From NCBI GenBank assembly GCA_038731975.1, contig JAVYQJ010000001.1, positions 62,001 through 126,000 of the forward strand: a stretch of DNA of 64,000 nt, given 5' to 3'. The translations under genes were made by a program, and so were the position numbers. Of the stretch, positions 8,304-17,873 are shown in pieces. Positions within the stretch are counted from its first letter, which is position 1. Each line of letters opens with the position of its first letter. Under the pieces are notes generated by a model. That model did not search any database, was not told where the DNA came from, and saw only the letters and a program-made list of their open reading frames with translations. This DNA comes from Thermofilaceae archaeon. GTDB taxonomy: Archaea; Thermoproteota; Thermoprotei; Thermofilales; Thermofilaceae.

Positions 8304-9518
8304 ATGGCAAGACCCAGCGTACAGCTCGGTATCGTGGGGAAGCCTAACACTGGGAAAAGCACGTTCTTTGCGGCGGCCACGCTTCAAAGTGTCAAAATCG
8401 CTCCCTACCCATTCACCACTATTGAACCGAACGTGGGCATCGGTTACGTGAGGTTCGAGTGCGTGTGCAAGGAGTTCGGTGTAATCGATAATCCCGTTGG
8501 CTCCTTCTGCGTTAACGGTTGGCGCTTTGCGCCGGTTGAGCTGCTAGACGTGGCCGGCCTCGTGCCAGACGCGTGGCAGGGCCGTGGTTTGGGGAACAGG
8601 TTCCTCGATCACCTGAGGAGAGCCGATGCGTTAATCCACGTGGTTGATGCAGCCGGGTCGACTGACAGCGAGGGTAGGCCCGTTGAGCCGGGTAGCCACG
8701 ATCCTCTCGAGGACGTCCAGTTCCTCGAGCGCGAGCTCGACATGTGGATTCTCGACATGCTCGAGAAGGATTGGAGGAGGTTTGCCATGACTATTGAAGC
8801 TACAGGGTCAAAGGTGGAGGATGAGCTCTACAAGAGGTTGAGCGGTTTAGAGGTGAGCCGAGCCTCGATAGTGGAGGCGATAGAGCACGCCGGGCTGCAC
8901 AGCAAGAAACCCACTTCGTGGACGAGAGATGACCTGATCACTTTTATCCGCGAGATGAGGGTGAGAGCTAAACCGATGGTGATCGCAGCCAACAAAGCCG
9001 ATTTAGCGGTTGCGGCATCTAACATCGAGAGGATGAGGGAGGCTCTTAAGAATCGCTACGTGGTCATACCTACGTCAGCCGAGTCGGAGCTGGCGCTCAG
9101 AAGGGCTGCGGCAGCGGGGCTAATAAGGTACCTCCCTGGAGACAGGGATTTCGAGGTGATCGGGAAGCTGACGGCTAAGCAGGAAGCGGCCCTCGAGTAC
9201 ATAAGGAAGAACGTCCTGAAAGTATGGGGCTCAACGGGTGTTCAGGAGGTGCTCAACACCACGGTCTTCAACGTTCTCGGCCGCGTAGCCGTATTCCCCG
9301 TCGCCGACGAGCAGACGCTAACGGATAGTGAGGGCAGGGTTCTTCCAGAGGTATACCTGATGAGAAGGGGGTCGACAGCAAGGGACTTAGCTTATGCTAT
9401 CCACACTGATCTCGGCGACAAGTTCATAGCAGCGCTGGATGTGAGGACAAAGAGGAGGCTAGGCGCTGACGCTGTACTGCAGAACAGGATGGTCGTAAAG
9501 ATTTTTGCCGGCCGCTGA
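8304..9518 (+). CDS. ychF: YchF/Obg-family GTPase (archaeal redox-regulated ATPase YchF type)
   Basis: 404 residues from the ATG at 8304. The G domain has G1 GKPNTGKST (12-20), a G2 region with PYPFTTIEPN, G3 DVAGLVP and a later NKADL (G4). The C-terminal part has the TGS-like ending seen in the archaeal YchF/DRG-related subfamily. These proteins associate with ribosomes and hydrolyse ATP or GTP. An upstream in-frame start at 8250 would overlap the divergent gene and its promoter, so it was not used. Confidence 0.9.
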   Translation: MARPSVQLGIVGKPNTGKSTFFAAATLQSVKIAPYPFTTIEPNVGIGYVRFECVCKEFGVIDNPVGSFCVNGWRFAPVELLDVAGLVPDAWQGRGLGNRFLDHLRRADALIHVVDAAGSTDSEGRPVEPGSHDPLEDVQFLERELDMWILDMLEKDWRRFAMTIEATGSKVEDELYKRLSGLEVSRASIVEAIEHAGLHSKKPTSWTRDDLITFIREMRVRAKPMVIAANKADLAVAASNIERMREALKNRYVVIPTSAESELALRRAAAAGLIRYLPGDRDFEVIGKLTAKQEAALEYIRKNVLKVWGSTGVQEVLNTTVFNVLGRVAVFPVADEQTLTDSEGRVLPEVYLMRRGSTARDLAYAIHTDLGDKFIAALDVRTKRRLGADAVLQNRMVVKIFAGR

Positions 9519-9560
9519 GCACTTTAGTTTTATAAGCGGAGCTTATTCGAGGGCAGCAGT

Positions 9561-10406
9561 GTGGCTGTCATAGAGCTGAACGATGTCTACTTCAGGTACC
9601 AAGGGAGTGACGAGTACGCATTGAGAGGGGTTACGCTCTCCGCCGATAGAGGAGAATTCATAGTTCTAGTGGGGCCCTCGGGCTGCGGGAAGAGCACCCT
9701 TCTTAGAGTGCTGAACGGACTGATACCCCACTTCTACGAGGGCGAGTTTCGGGGGGAAGCTCGCGTTGCCGGCCTCGATGTGAAGCGGACACCAACACAC
9801 ATCCTCGCTAGGCATGTAGGGATGGTCTTTCAGGATCCGGAGAACCAGCTGTTCCTATCTAGCGTTGAGAGGGAGATCGCTTTTGGCCTGGAGAACATGG
9901 GGTTGCCCAGGAGTGAGATAAAAAGGAGAGTTGAAGAGGCACTAAGGCTCTTCGGTTTAGAGGAGCTGAGAGATAAGGCGCCTTACGAGCTAAGTGGGGG
10001 CCAGCAGCAGAAGGTGGCTATCGCCTCTGTAATGGTATTGGAGCCCGAAGTCCTAGCGATGGATGAGCCCACGGCCAACCTAGACCCTCTGAGCGCGCTC
10101 GAGATACTCTCACTGGTAAGAAGGCTTGTGGACGAGAGGAAGATTGTAGCCATAGTTGTTGAGCACAGGATGGAGCTCGCGCTGAAGTTTGCCACACGCT
10201 TGATCGCCATGGTTAGGGGGGAGATAGTGGTCGACGACGAGCCTCATGCTGCTGTGGACAAGGTTCTAGGGCTTGTGGGAGCACCACCAGTCGTTTTGGC
10301 CCACGAGCTGTTAAAGAGGAGAGGATTGGTGCAGGGCTACCCACCCCTGACGCCCGAGGACCTCTCAAAGGAGGTTGTCGAGGTGATAAGGAGATGGAGG
10401 CGATAA
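9561..10406 (+). CDS. ecfA1: Energy-coupling factor transporter ATPase EcfA1
   Basis: 281 residues, an ABC ATPase of the ECF (CbiO-like) type: Walker A GPSGCGKST (38-46), Q-loop FQDPENQLF, signature LSGGQQQK, Walker B VLAMDEPTANLDP and switch His in VVEHR. It powers uptake of a vitamin or metal with EcfA2 and EcfT. The GTG start follows a TATA-like ttttataagc at 9529-9538. It overlaps ecfA2 by 13 bases, so the three genes form one operon. Confidence 0.93.
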   Translation: MAVIELNDVYFRYQGSDEYALRGVTLSADRGEFIVLVGPSGCGKSTLLRVLNGLIPHFYEGEFRGEARVAGLDVKRTPTHILARHVGMVFQDPENQLFLSSVEREIAFGLENMGLPRSEIKRRVEEALRLFGLEELRDKAPYELSGGQQQKVAIASVMVLEPEVLAMDEPTANLDPLSALEILSLVRRLVDERKIVAIVVEHRMELALKFATRLIAMVRGEIVVDDEPHAAVDKVLGLVGAPPVVLAHELLKRRGLVQGYPPLTPEDLSKEVVEVIRRWRR

Positions 10407-11233
10407 GAGTAGAGAACGTCTACTTCGCCTACGATTCGCAGCCTGTCTTGAAGGGAGTATCACTGCTCCTGCGGACAGGCGAGGTTCTCGCGTTAATGGG
10501 AGAGAACGGTGCAGGTAAAACAACTCTGGTGAAGCACTTCACAGGCTTGCTGAAGCCGCAGCGAGGAAGGGTCCTCGTTTTCGGCGTGGACACGAGGGAA
10601 GCCTCTGTAGCCCAGTTGGCTAGGCGAGTAGGTTTGGTCTTCCAAAACCCTGATCATCAGCTTTTCGCGGAAAGTGTAGAAGAGGAGATCCTGTTTACTC
10701 TGCGAAACATGGGTTACACGCTTGACAGGGCGCGCGAGATCAGCGAGCGAGTGCTGAAGGCGTTCGATTTGGAGCGCTACCGCGATAAATCGCCCTACAG
10801 CCTAAGCGTGGGGGAGAGGAAGCGTCTCGCGCTCGCTGCCGTGCTCTGCTACGAACCGGACGTGCTCGTACTCGACGAGCCCACAGCGGGACAGGACTAC
10901 TACAACAAGACGAAGATCTCGAGACTGATACTCGGCCTGAAGCGCCAAGGCAAGGGTGTGGTACTAGTGACGCATGATGTTGAGTTCGCAATTCAGGTGG
11001 CCGACCGCGTTGCGCTCATGGCAGACGGCAAAATCATACGAGAGGGTCCCGCGTGGGAGGTACTGACGGACTCTGAAGCTTTAAAGTCAGCCCGTCTACT
11101 TATGCCCCAGATCCCCGCTGCAGCTTCCGAGCTAATGGGTAAGGGGATAAAGTTTCAGAAAACCCCCTTACTACCAGGAAGCTTGTACGCGGAAGTGCTG
11201 ATGCTGTTAAATCACTGCGGTGGTAAGCGTTGA
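10394..11233 (+). CDS. ecfA2: Energy-coupling factor transporter ATPase EcfA2
   Basis: 279 residues. Walker A GENGAGKTT (36-44), Q-loop FQNPDHQLF, Walker B VLVLDEPTAGQD, switch His in VTHDVEF. The signature is LSVGERKR, with Val and Glu replacing the usual Gly and Gln of LSGGQ; this degeneracy is common in one partner of an asymmetric ABC pair. Its overlaps with the flanking genes (13 and 4 bases) indicate translational coupling to EcfA1 and EcfT. Confidence 0.92.
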   Translation: MEAIRVENVYFAYDSQPVLKGVSLLLRTGEVLALMGENGAGKTTLVKHFTGLLKPQRGRVLVFGVDTREASVAQLARRVGLVFQNPDHQLFAESVEEEILFTLRNMGYTLDRAREISERVLKAFDLERYRDKSPYSLSVGERKRLALAAVLCYEPDVLVLDEPTAGQDYYNKTKISRLILGLKRQGKGVVLVTHDVEFAIQVADRVALMADGKIIREGPAWEVLTDSEALKSARLLMPQIPAAASELMGKGIKFQKTPLLPGSLYAEVLMLLNHCGGKR

Positions 11234-12012
11234 GCCAGGTTCTCGACATCTTCAGATTCAGGCGCAAGAATACGCCACTACACGCGCTCGACCCGCGCGC
11301 GAAGTTCGTCATGCTCCTAGCACTGAGCGCAACTTCTCTCGCTCTCAACGATGTGCTCTCACTAGTCGTGCTCCTGTTGATTGAAGCTTTCCTGCTGAAG
11401 TTAGGCCGATCACTCAAGGAGTGGGTTCAAGCCCTTAAGGGCCTCTCCTTGCTCCTCGCGATGATTTTCACGCTAAACTACCTAACGCTACCCTCCCACA
11501 AGCTCTTCACTTCAACAACAATGACCCTGCGGTTCCTCTGCTTGACAACTGCCTTCTCGATCTTCTTCCTCACGACGACTGCCGACGAGCTGGCTGCAGC
11601 GCTAGAGCTTTCGGGGGTCCCACGTGAGTACAGCATAATGTTCACCATGTCACTGCGCTTTGTCCCCTCCCTAGCTAGGGATCTCCAGACAATATCCGAT
11701 GCTTTAAAGTGTAGGGGTCTAGAGCTGGAGAAGGGAGGGTTGAAAGAGCGCATACGAAACTACACCTATCTTCTCGTGCCACTCATAATTTACGAGCTGC
11801 GGCGCAGTCTCATGGTAGCGGAAGCGCTCGAAGCCCGCGGGTTTGGAGCTGTGAAGGAGGTGCAACCATACATAGAACTGAAGCTGAAGAAGAGAGACTA
11901 CATCGCCGTGGCAGCTAGCTGTGCGCTGATAATCGTCCTCGCATGGACGCTTATCTCAGGTGCCTACTCCAGCTTTGTAAGGTGGCAGCAAGGGCTCTTC
12001 GCAAACCTGTAG
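11230..12012 (+). CDS. ecfT: Energy-coupling factor transporter membrane subunit EcfT
   Basis: 260 residues with several hydrophobic segments (near 28-55, 65-90, 95-110, and one near the C-terminus) and the EcfT coupling helices with small-Arg-Gly motifs, here KCRGLELEKGG and EARGFG. These connect to the ATPases. It starts at a TTG overlapping the ecfA2 stop (TTGA). No substrate-binding S subunit follows, so substrate specificity is supplied from elsewhere and cannot be deduced here. Confidence 0.88.
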   Translation: MSQVLDIFRFRRKNTPLHALDPRAKFVMLLALSATSLALNDVLSLVVLLLIEAFLLKLGRSLKEWVQALKGLSLLLAMIFTLNYLTLPSHKLFTSTTMTLRFLCLTTAFSIFFLTTTADELAAALELSGVPREYSIMFTMSLRFVPSLARDLQTISDALKCRGLELEKGGLKERIRNYTYLLVPLIIYELRRSLMVAEALEARGFGAVKEVQPYIELKLKKRDYIAVAASCALIIVLAWTLISGAYSSFVRWQQGLFANL

Positions 12013-12048
12013 CGTTACTGTTTTAGACGGCAGCGAGGGGCTGTATCC

Positions 12049-12981
12049 GTGAAAGTGCTCATAACAGACCCCATGCCCGCCGATTTCATCGCCGAACTGA
12101 AGAAACACGGCTTAGAAGTCGTCCAAGTTCGCACACCTCCTCCAGAAGTTCTAAAGGAGGTCGTTAGGGGCTATGATGCGATTGTCGTTAGGAGTGCGAC
12201 AAGGGTCACAGCCGACGTCATAATGGCTGCCGACGCACTAAAAGTGATCGCACGTGCCGGCGCGGGCTTGGACAACATCGATGTTGAGGCAGCCACCAGA
12301 AGAGGTATCAAGGTAATCAACGTCCCGGAAGCTGTTGCAAACGCCGTAGCCGAACTAACGATAGGCCTAGCCTTCTCCCTCCTACGGTCGATCCCGCAGG
12401 CCGTTGAAAGCTTGAAATCCGGGAGGTGGGAGAAGGGGGGCTTCATCGGTCGAGAACTATCGGGCATGAGAGTCGGCGTCATCGGCCTAGGGACAATAGG
12501 CTCGCTGGTAGCGCGAAAAATGGTTGCTTTGGGGGCTCACGTTGTCGTGTATAGGAGGAATAGGGAGCTGCTGATGCGCGAAGCGGCGGGCATAGGCGCT
12601 GAACCCGCTACAGATCTAGAGAAGCTATTGAAAACCTGTGAGCTAGTGACACTGCACGTCCCCTACACGGCTGAAACGCACTGTCTACTGAACGAAGGGA
12701 ATCTACGCTTGATGCCCAGAGGGTCGTTTTTGATTAACACGTCCAGAGCATGGGTCGTGGACGGGAAGGCACTCCTTAGAGCGTTAAACGAAGGCATACT
12801 GGAGGGTGCTGCCCTCGATGTGCACTACAATGAGCCGCCGCGCGAGGATTGGGAGTGGGGGTTGATCAAGCACCCTAAGGTGATTGCGACCCCGCACATT
12901 GGGGCTCAGACTAGGGAAGCTGGTGCAAGGGTATCCCGCTTGCTGGCTGAGCGGCTGATTACCGCTCTCAAGGGTGAATAA
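12049..12981 (+). CDS. serA: D-3-phosphoglycerate dehydrogenase-like 2-hydroxyacid dehydrogenase
   Basis: 310 residues, the compact archaeal form without an ACT domain. The NAD-binding loop is GLGTIG (146-151). The catalytic triad of the D-2-hydroxyacid dehydrogenase family is visible as Arg in NTSRAWVVD, Glu in HYNEPP and His in TPHIGAQT. The likely reaction is oxidation of 3-phosphoglycerate to 3-phosphohydroxypyruvate for serine synthesis, but glyoxylate or hydroxypyruvate reductase activity is possible in this family. It overlaps no conserved partner; L15e follows after its own promoter. Confidence 0.8.
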   Translation: MKVLITDPMPADFIAELKKHGLEVVQVRTPPPEVLKEVVRGYDAIVVRSATRVTADVIMAADALKVIARAGAGLDNIDVEAATRRGIKVINVPEAVANAVAELTIGLAFSLLRSIPQAVESLKSGRWEKGGFIGRELSGMRVGVIGLGTIGSLVARKMVALGAHVVVYRRNRELLMREAAGIGAEPATDLEKLLKTCELVTLHVPYTAETHCLLNEGNLRLMPRGSFLINTSRAWVVDGKALLRALNEGILEGAALDVHYNEPPREDWEWGLIKHPKVIATPHIGAQTREAGARVSRLLAERLITALKGE

Positions 12982-13054
12982 CAGCGGGGGTTACGGAGCG
13001 CTTCGGGGCATCATCGGGTTTAAAAAGTGGTCTCGGGAAGGTTTCAGGAGAGCT

Positions 13055-13615
13055 ATGGGGTACTACAAGTACGTTGCAGAGCTTTGGAAGCGACCAACGA
13101 AGGGGCCGCTAGCAGAGGTGTACAAGAAGAGGCTTCTTGAATGGAGGAGGCAGCCGACGGTAGTGAGAGTTGATAAACCGACCCGTATCAATAGGGCGAG
13201 GGCTCTGGGCTATAAAGCGAAGCAAGGCTTCGTCATCGTTAGGGTGCGGGTAAGGAAGGGAGGGCTCAATAGGCCTCGCCCCCGTTCCGGCAGGAGGCCG
13301 AAAAGGATGGGTGTGCACGGTTACTCGCCGCATAAAAGCGCGCAGTTGATCGCCGAAGAGAGAGCTGCAAGGAAGTATCCAAACCTGGTTGTCCTCGGTT
13401 CCTACTGGGTGGGTGAGGACGGCATGTACAAGTGGTACGAAGTTGTCATGGTAGACCCCCACCACCCATCCGTTCAGAACGACCCGGAGAGAAACTGGGT
13501 GTGTGGCTTCACGAAAAAGGTGGATTACAAGAGTAAAGTGGAAAAAGTTCTCGAAAAAATACGGAAAATGTATGGCCAGCAGAAGCAGGATGAGCAAGGG
13601 AGCACTTCATCTTGA
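13055..13615 (+). CDS. rpl15e: Ribosomal protein L15e
   Basis: 186 residues, a eukaryote-like large-subunit protein. The ATG at 13055 gives the family N-terminus ([14 protein letters not shown]), and a TATA-like gggtttaaaaag at 13018-13029 lies about 30 bases upstream. An in-frame extension to 12974 is therefore rejected. It heads the conserved archaeal cluster with the COG1325 protein, Rpp30, Pop5 and the proteasome alpha subunit. Its end overlaps the next gene by 26 bases. Confidence 0.95.
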   Translation: MGYYKYVAELWKRPTKGPLAEVYKKRLLEWRRQPTVVRVDKPTRINRARALGYKAKQGFVIVRVRVRKGGLNRPRPRSGRRPKRMGVHGYSPHKSAQLIAEERAARKYPNLVVLGSYWVGEDGMYKWYEVVMVDPHHPSVQNDPERNWVCGFTKKVDYKSKVEKVLEKIRKMYGQQKQDEQGSTSS

Positions 13616-14042
13616 GGCAACGGTGTTCTGCCACGCAACTGAGAGCTTAGACAAGGTAAGGACTGCCCTCTTGAACCTCTTTCCCAGCGATCTGCGACAC
13701 GTAGTAGAGGAAGAGATCAAAGTGTCGATGCTTCAGGGCTTCTATGGGAACGTAATATACGTGTTAAAGCTAGTGGTGGACGAGCCTGAACTAGCGAGTA
13801 CGCTGCTTAAAGCGATTCTAGAGAAACTCCCTCACGAAGATTTAAGGAGAGTTGAAGCCACTCTGGAACAGCGCATAGACTCCTCTGGGAACCTCCACGT
13901 GAGATTTGATAAGCAGAACGCCTACCTTGGTAGGATGAGAGTTTACGATGGTGACGACGTGATAAAGGTGAAGGTGAAGCTATCCCGCCACGTCTTAAAC
14001 GAGGTTCGAAGTAGGGGGCTTGACGTACTGAGGCAGGTATGA
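13590..14042 (+). CDS. COG1325-family RNA-binding protein (predicted exosome-associated)
   Basis: About 150 residues from the ATG at 13590; an in-frame ATG at 13572 is an alternative. The N-terminus ([22 protein letters not shown]) and the later [10 protein letters not shown] match COG1325, a small archaeal family repeatedly encoded between L15e and RNase P subunit genes and proposed as an exosome or RNA-processing factor. The function is inferred from position. It overlaps rnp3 by 4 bases. Confidence 0.82.
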   Translation: MSKGALHLEATVFCHATESLDKVRTALLNLFPSDLRHVVEEEIKVSMLQGFYGNVIYVLKLVVDEPELASTLLKAILEKLPHEDLRRVEATLEQRIDSSGNLHVRFDKQNAYLGRMRVYDGDDVIKVKVKLSRHVLNEVRSRGLDVLRQV

Positions 14043-14788
14043 GGAAGTTCTACGATTTGCTTGTTTCTGCCGATCTACTAACCCCGGAAACTCTAAGCTA
14101 CATGCGTGAGCTAGGTTTCTCCGGCGTAGGAGCCTCGATCAGCGCTCAACTTTTCCTGAAGTCGCCCGAAGCCGCAATGAAGATGTTCGAGCAGTTGAGG
14201 GAGCGGGGGAGGGAAGAGGGTTTAGATGTTGTTACGAGACTGAGCATCGATGTGCCAATGAAGGAGAGTCTCGCGAAGAAAATCTTGAGAAGGTGGCGTA
14301 CGCGCGTCGAACTAATAACCGTTCACGCCATGAATAGGCAGCTCACAGCTTTCGCGTGCAGAGATACTCGCGTGGATATCCTCACTCTCGTTCCCGGAGC
14401 TCGCTTACTCAAGGGGGATCTAATGTATATGAAGGAATACGGAAAACGAGTGGAACTACTCTTAGCACCTCTCCAGGAGGGTGATGTGCGAGTGAGAGCT
14501 AGTACCCTTTCTTACTACTTGGCAGTTCTAGGGAAGCTCACTAGGGGGCGGAGGCCCGATATCTCGCTGTTGTTCTCTTCGGGCGCAACGGAAGTAAGAA
14601 GCCTACGCGACGCTAGGTCGATGGCAGCCTTACTTCACACTATGGGCGTACCGTACGAGTACGCGTTGGATGCACTGTCAAAAAACGCTTTAGATCTAGT
14701 TACCGAAAACCGCGAGAAGCTGGCAGGCATCATCCCAGTGCGCGGTGTAAAGATTATCGGGAAGGAGTCCACTGGTGGCTTTCAGTGA
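14039..14788 (+). CDS. rnp3: RNase P protein component 3 (Rpp30)
   Basis: 249 residues of a TIM-barrel-like fold. [14 protein letters not shown] at the N-terminus, a central VDILTLVPGA strand and a later SGATEVRSLRDARSMAALLHTMG match archaeal Rpp30. It works with Pop5, Rpp21 and Rpp29 on the RNase P RNA that matures tRNA 5' ends. It is coupled by 4-base overlaps to the gene on each side, which includes its direct partner Pop5. Confidence 0.9.
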   Translation: MRKFYDLLVSADLLTPETLSYMRELGFSGVGASISAQLFLKSPEAAMKMFEQLRERGREEGLDVVTRLSIDVPMKESLAKKILRRWRTRVELITVHAMNRQLTAFACRDTRVDILTLVPGARLLKGDLMYMKEYGKRVELLLAPLQEGDVRVRASTLSYYLAVLGKLTRGRRPDISLLFSSGATEVRSLRDARSMAALLHTMGVPYEYALDALSKNALDLVTENREKLAGIIPVRGVKIIGKESTGGFQ

Positions 14789-15090
14789 AAGGCACTTACA
14801 GGTATTTAATCGTTGCCACAAACAGGCTTCAGAATCTTGAAGAAGTTCTCACACGAGCCGTGATGGAGCTTTGGGGGTTACGAGGGTTGGCGGAAGTCGG
14901 AGTGAGCGTGATAGAGGTAAAAGAAGACAAGAAGTTGGCGATAGTGAGGGTGAAGAGAGAAGGTTTACCTCTTTTTAGAGCCGCTGTTGCCGTTTATCCA
15001 GAACCTATAGTTAAAGTATTGAAGGTGACGGGTACATTGAAGAAGGCTAGAGAAATTCAGAGCTCGATTGTGAATCGCTTGAGATCCTAG
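14785..15090 (+). CDS. rnp2: RNase P protein component 2 (Pop5)
   Basis: 101 residues. The TYRYLIVATNRLQNLEEVLTRAVM start and the GVSVIEVKEDKKLAIVRVKRE centre match archaeal Pop5. Pop5 and Rpp30 form a heterotetramer that activates the RNase P RNA catalytic domain, which agrees with adjacency and a 4-base overlap with rnp3. The gene is followed by a 129-base gap containing the promoter for psmA. Confidence 0.9.
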   Translation: MKGTYRYLIVATNRLQNLEEVLTRAVMELWGLRGLAEVGVSVIEVKEDKKLAIVRVKREGLPLFRAAVAVYPEPIVKVLKVTGTLKKAREIQSSIVNRLRS

Positions 15091-15219
15091 TCCGCTACGC
15101 TTACACGTGGATCCTTCCTAAGTTCGAACGGTTGCTTCAATGAATCAGGAGTTCGAGGGGGTGGGAGCGGTACTGTCAAGCTTTTTAAGCACATACTCCC
15201 CCCTCACTGTGGTGGTCAC

Positions 15220-15939
15220 GTGTTCACGCCACCAGGAGTCGGGTACGATAGAGCTGTAGCCCTCTTCTCCCCTGATGGTAGACTGTTCCAAGTTGAGTAC
15301 GCGCACGAAGCTGTTCGGAAGGGGTCGATAACTATCGGTATTAAGACGGCCGAAGGTGTTATTCTGGCCGCCGAGAAGCGCCAACCATCCCTGCTCGCCG
15401 AGAGTGCTGAGAAAATAAAGAGAGTGGACGACCACATAGGCCTCGCCTTCTCGGGCCTCTTCGGTGACGCTAGAGTCTTGATAGACGATGCGAGGGTCTA
15501 CGCGCAGATTTACAGGCTCACTTATGGTGAGAAAATACCTGTTGAGCTACTGGCTAAAAGGATCTGCGATATAAAGCAGGTTTACACCCAGCATGGGGGG
15601 GTTAGGCCTTTCGGCGTAGCCTTCCTTATAGCCGGCGTCGACAGGAGGGGTGTTCACCTCATCATGACCGACCCTGGCGGCAGCTACATGAGCTACAAGG
15701 CAGCAGCAGTGGGAGCCAACTCTCAAGCAGCTATGGAAATCCTCGAGCAATCGTACGATGGGCGGATGACGCTTGATGAGGCAACTCTCCTAGCTCTTAA
15801 GGTGCTAGATAAGACGGTGGAGGGTGGGATAACTCCCGCGAAAGTGGAGATGGGTATCATAACTGTGAAGGACCAAGTCTTCAAAGTGCTGCAGCAGGCC
15901 GAAATCGCAAATTTAATAAGCGGACTCAAGCAGCTGTAA
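15220..15939 (+). CDS. psmA: Proteasome subunit alpha
   Basis: 239 residues. The alpha-subunit N-terminal gate helix (GYDRAVALFSPDGRLFQVEYA) is complete, and there is no catalytic N-terminal threonine. Seven copies form each outer ring of the 20S core and control substrate entry. The GTG start lies about 30 bases after a TATA-like ctttttaagc (15181-15190). The SBDS/Rrp4/Rrp41/Rrp42 genes that often follow in archaea are absent here. Confidence 0.95.
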   Translation: MFTPPGVGYDRAVALFSPDGRLFQVEYAHEAVRKGSITIGIKTAEGVILAAEKRQPSLLAESAEKIKRVDDHIGLAFSGLFGDARVLIDDARVYAQIYRLTYGEKIPVELLAKRICDIKQVYTQHGGVRPFGVAFLIAGVDRRGVHLIMTDPGGSYMSYKAAAVGANSQAAMEILEQSYDGRMTLDEATLLALKVLDKTVEGGITPAKVEMGIITVKDQVFKVLQQAEIANLISGLKQL

Positions 15940-15989
15940 AGTTGGAATGAAGAGGGTTTCGCGCGATTGACGGGTGAAAGAAGGCCCTT

Positions 15990-17873
15990 GTGCTCCCAAC
16001 TGACCGCCTGAAACATGGGCTAGGGGCTCGCGCCCACCGAATCCTAGCACGCGTAGGAGCCAGAATATTCTGGTGCGATAACTGCAACGTACCCCTTTTA
16101 ACACGCTTCTGCGGCCTCTGCAAGCATGAGGGTCGACCAGTTAAGGTGACGCCGCCAGCCGATGCTCGACCCGCCTTGGGGGTCGACTACGTTCATTTAT
16201 GGGAGCTGATACGTAGCGAGCTGGGTTCGATCCCCTACCCCAGGCGCAGGATAGTTCTGCTTAACAAGATTCCCTACCCTGACGTTGCGGAAGAAGTGGT
16301 GGTCGACGGTTACGTACTTGGTCACAGGTTTTACGATGTGGTGGAGAAAAAGTGGAGGTTCAAGCCGATCTACGTTGGCGTCTCAGCTCTCGTTAAAGAG
16401 AGGATGGGGTATTACGCTATTGTTGATTTACCGACTTTAGTCAGAAACTACGAGATTCATAGGGATAAGATCATTGAAGCGAATCTTCCCTCGAGACGAG
16501 AGAGGCGATTCATAGCATTAGCGACGCGTTCGGGTGTTGAAGGCGTCGGGGTACTAACGGAAAGGGGTTGGATCAGGGTTTTAAAAAGTTGGAAAGCAAA
16601 ACGTTACCAGTGGAACGGTTCCAACCCCACGTGGCTTGACGCTGTCAAGGCAAACGAGTCCCGCCTCTCTCTCCTCGAGCAGGAAGCAGTCGATTTCTTG
16701 CGCGGCGTGGCATCAAAGACCGGCCTCAAACCGATCGTCAGCTTCTCTGGAGGCAAGGACAGTCTCGTCGCGTATAGACTGGCTGAGAAGGCCTTCGGGA
16801 AAGTTCCATTACTCTTCAACGACACAGGCTTAGAGCTGCCAGAGACTGTCGAGTACGTAAAGAGCTTCGCCAAGCGTGTGGGGGCAGAGCTTTTGCTAGC
16901 CGATGCAGGTAAAGCCTTCTGGAGTGCGCTCGACGTGATGGGCCCACCCGCACGCGACTACAGGTGGTGCTGTAAGGTCTGCAAGCTGGTGCCGACAGCG
17001 CGCGCAATCAAAGAACGTTTAGGGGGAGAAGTGCTAAGCATAGTGGGTCAGCGGCGCTACGAATCTGCCGCGAGAGCTCTGAGCCCGAGAGTTTACAGGA
17101 ACAAGTGGATACCCACGACCCTGGTAGCGGCTCCCATACACGATTGGTCGGCTCTCGATGTCTGGCTCTACATCTTCAAGGAAAAACTCAGGGTGAATAT
17201 CCTCTACTTCAAGGGGTTCGATAGGCTTGGCTGCTGGCTTTGCCCCGCAATTGAGTTAGGAGAGATCGATCGGCTGAAGAAGGTGAAGCCAGAACTCTGG
17301 GAATCTTGGGAAAAGGTACTCGATGAGTATGCTAAGGTCTGCGGGTACGGTGATGATTGGGTAAAGCTGGGTCTTTGGCGATGGGTTAATCCACCAGGTG
17401 ATATAATTCGCCTAGCCGGGAGTGAAACGCGAGCAGAACGCGCGAAGCCGATTGCAGTTAAAGTTAGGGAAGGGGGGTTCACTGTTGAAATCAGGAAGCC
17501 CAATGCGAGCGCGGACTTAGCCACTCTACTGGGCTTGCTTTCAACGATAGGCGAGGTTGAATACTCATCATCCGGTTTCGCGCTCGGCAATGCGTTAATC
17601 AAAGTTCTTCAGGTACACGATAGGCTTACGGTCGAAATCGAGGGTGAGGCCGACGTCTGGAAGATCGCTTCTTCTGTGGCGAGAGCTTTCCTGTGCTTAA
17701 ACTGCGGCTCATGCGTGCTTTGGTGCCCCACTAGCGCAGTGAAGCTGGAGGAAGGGCGGTTAAAGGTCGATGCTTCAAAGTGCACAAAATGCGGAATCTG
17801 TCACAACGTTTGCCCTCTCTCCGAGTATCTAATCCGCCCGCTCCTTAAATCTAAGCAGGTTCAAGAGGCGTAA
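15990..17873 (+). CDS. PP-loop (PAPS reductase-like) protein fused to zinc-binding, PUA-like and ferredoxin domains
   Basis: 627 residues in four parts: a zinc-binding segment with WCDNC and CGLC (about 29-44); a PUA-like region (about 95-215); a PP-loop ATP-pyrophosphatase domain with SFSGGKDS near 251-258, plus WCCKVC (about 326) and CWLCP (about 414); and a C-terminal 2[4Fe-4S] ferredoxin with CLNCGSCVLWCP and CTKCGICHNVCP. PAPS reductases activate sulphate, but fusion to an RNA-binding PUA domain and ferredoxin points instead to thiolation or another modification of RNA. It starts at GTG and overlaps a small convergent zinc protein by 23 bases. Confidence 0.8.
   Translation: MLPTDRLKHGLGARAHRILARVGARIFWCDNCNVPLLTRFCGLCKHEGRPVKVTPPADARPALGVDYVHLWELIRSELGSIPYPRRRIVLLNKIPYPDVAEEVVVDGYVLGHRFYDVVEKKWRFKPIYVGVSALVKERMGYYAIVDLPTLVRNYEIHRDKIIEANLPSRRERRFIALATRSGVEGVGVLTERGWIRVLKSWKAKRYQWNGSNPTWLDAVKANESRLSLLEQEAVDFLRGVASKTGLKPIVSFSGGKDSLVAYRLAEKAFGKVPLLFNDTGLELPETVEYVKSFAKRVGAELLLADAGKAFWSALDVMGPPARDYRWCCKVCKLVPTARAIKERLGGEVLSIVGQRRYESAARALSPRVYRNKWIPTTLVAAPIHDWSALDVWLYIFKEKLRVNILYFKGFDRLGCWLCPAIELGEIDRLKKVKPELWESWEKVLDEYAKVCGYGDDWVKLGLWRWVNPPGDIIRLAGSETRAERAKPIAVKVREGGFTVEIRKPNASADLATLLGLLSTIGEVEYSSSGFALGNALIKVLQVHDRLTVEIEGEADVWKIASSVARAFLCLNCGSCVLWCPTSAVKLEEGRLKVDASKCTKCGICHNVCPLSEYLIRPLLKSKQVQEA

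Noticed and set aside
13109-13597. A 162-codon minus-strand frame opposite L15e
   Set aside because: It is antisense to a certain ribosomal protein gene and has no domain of its own.
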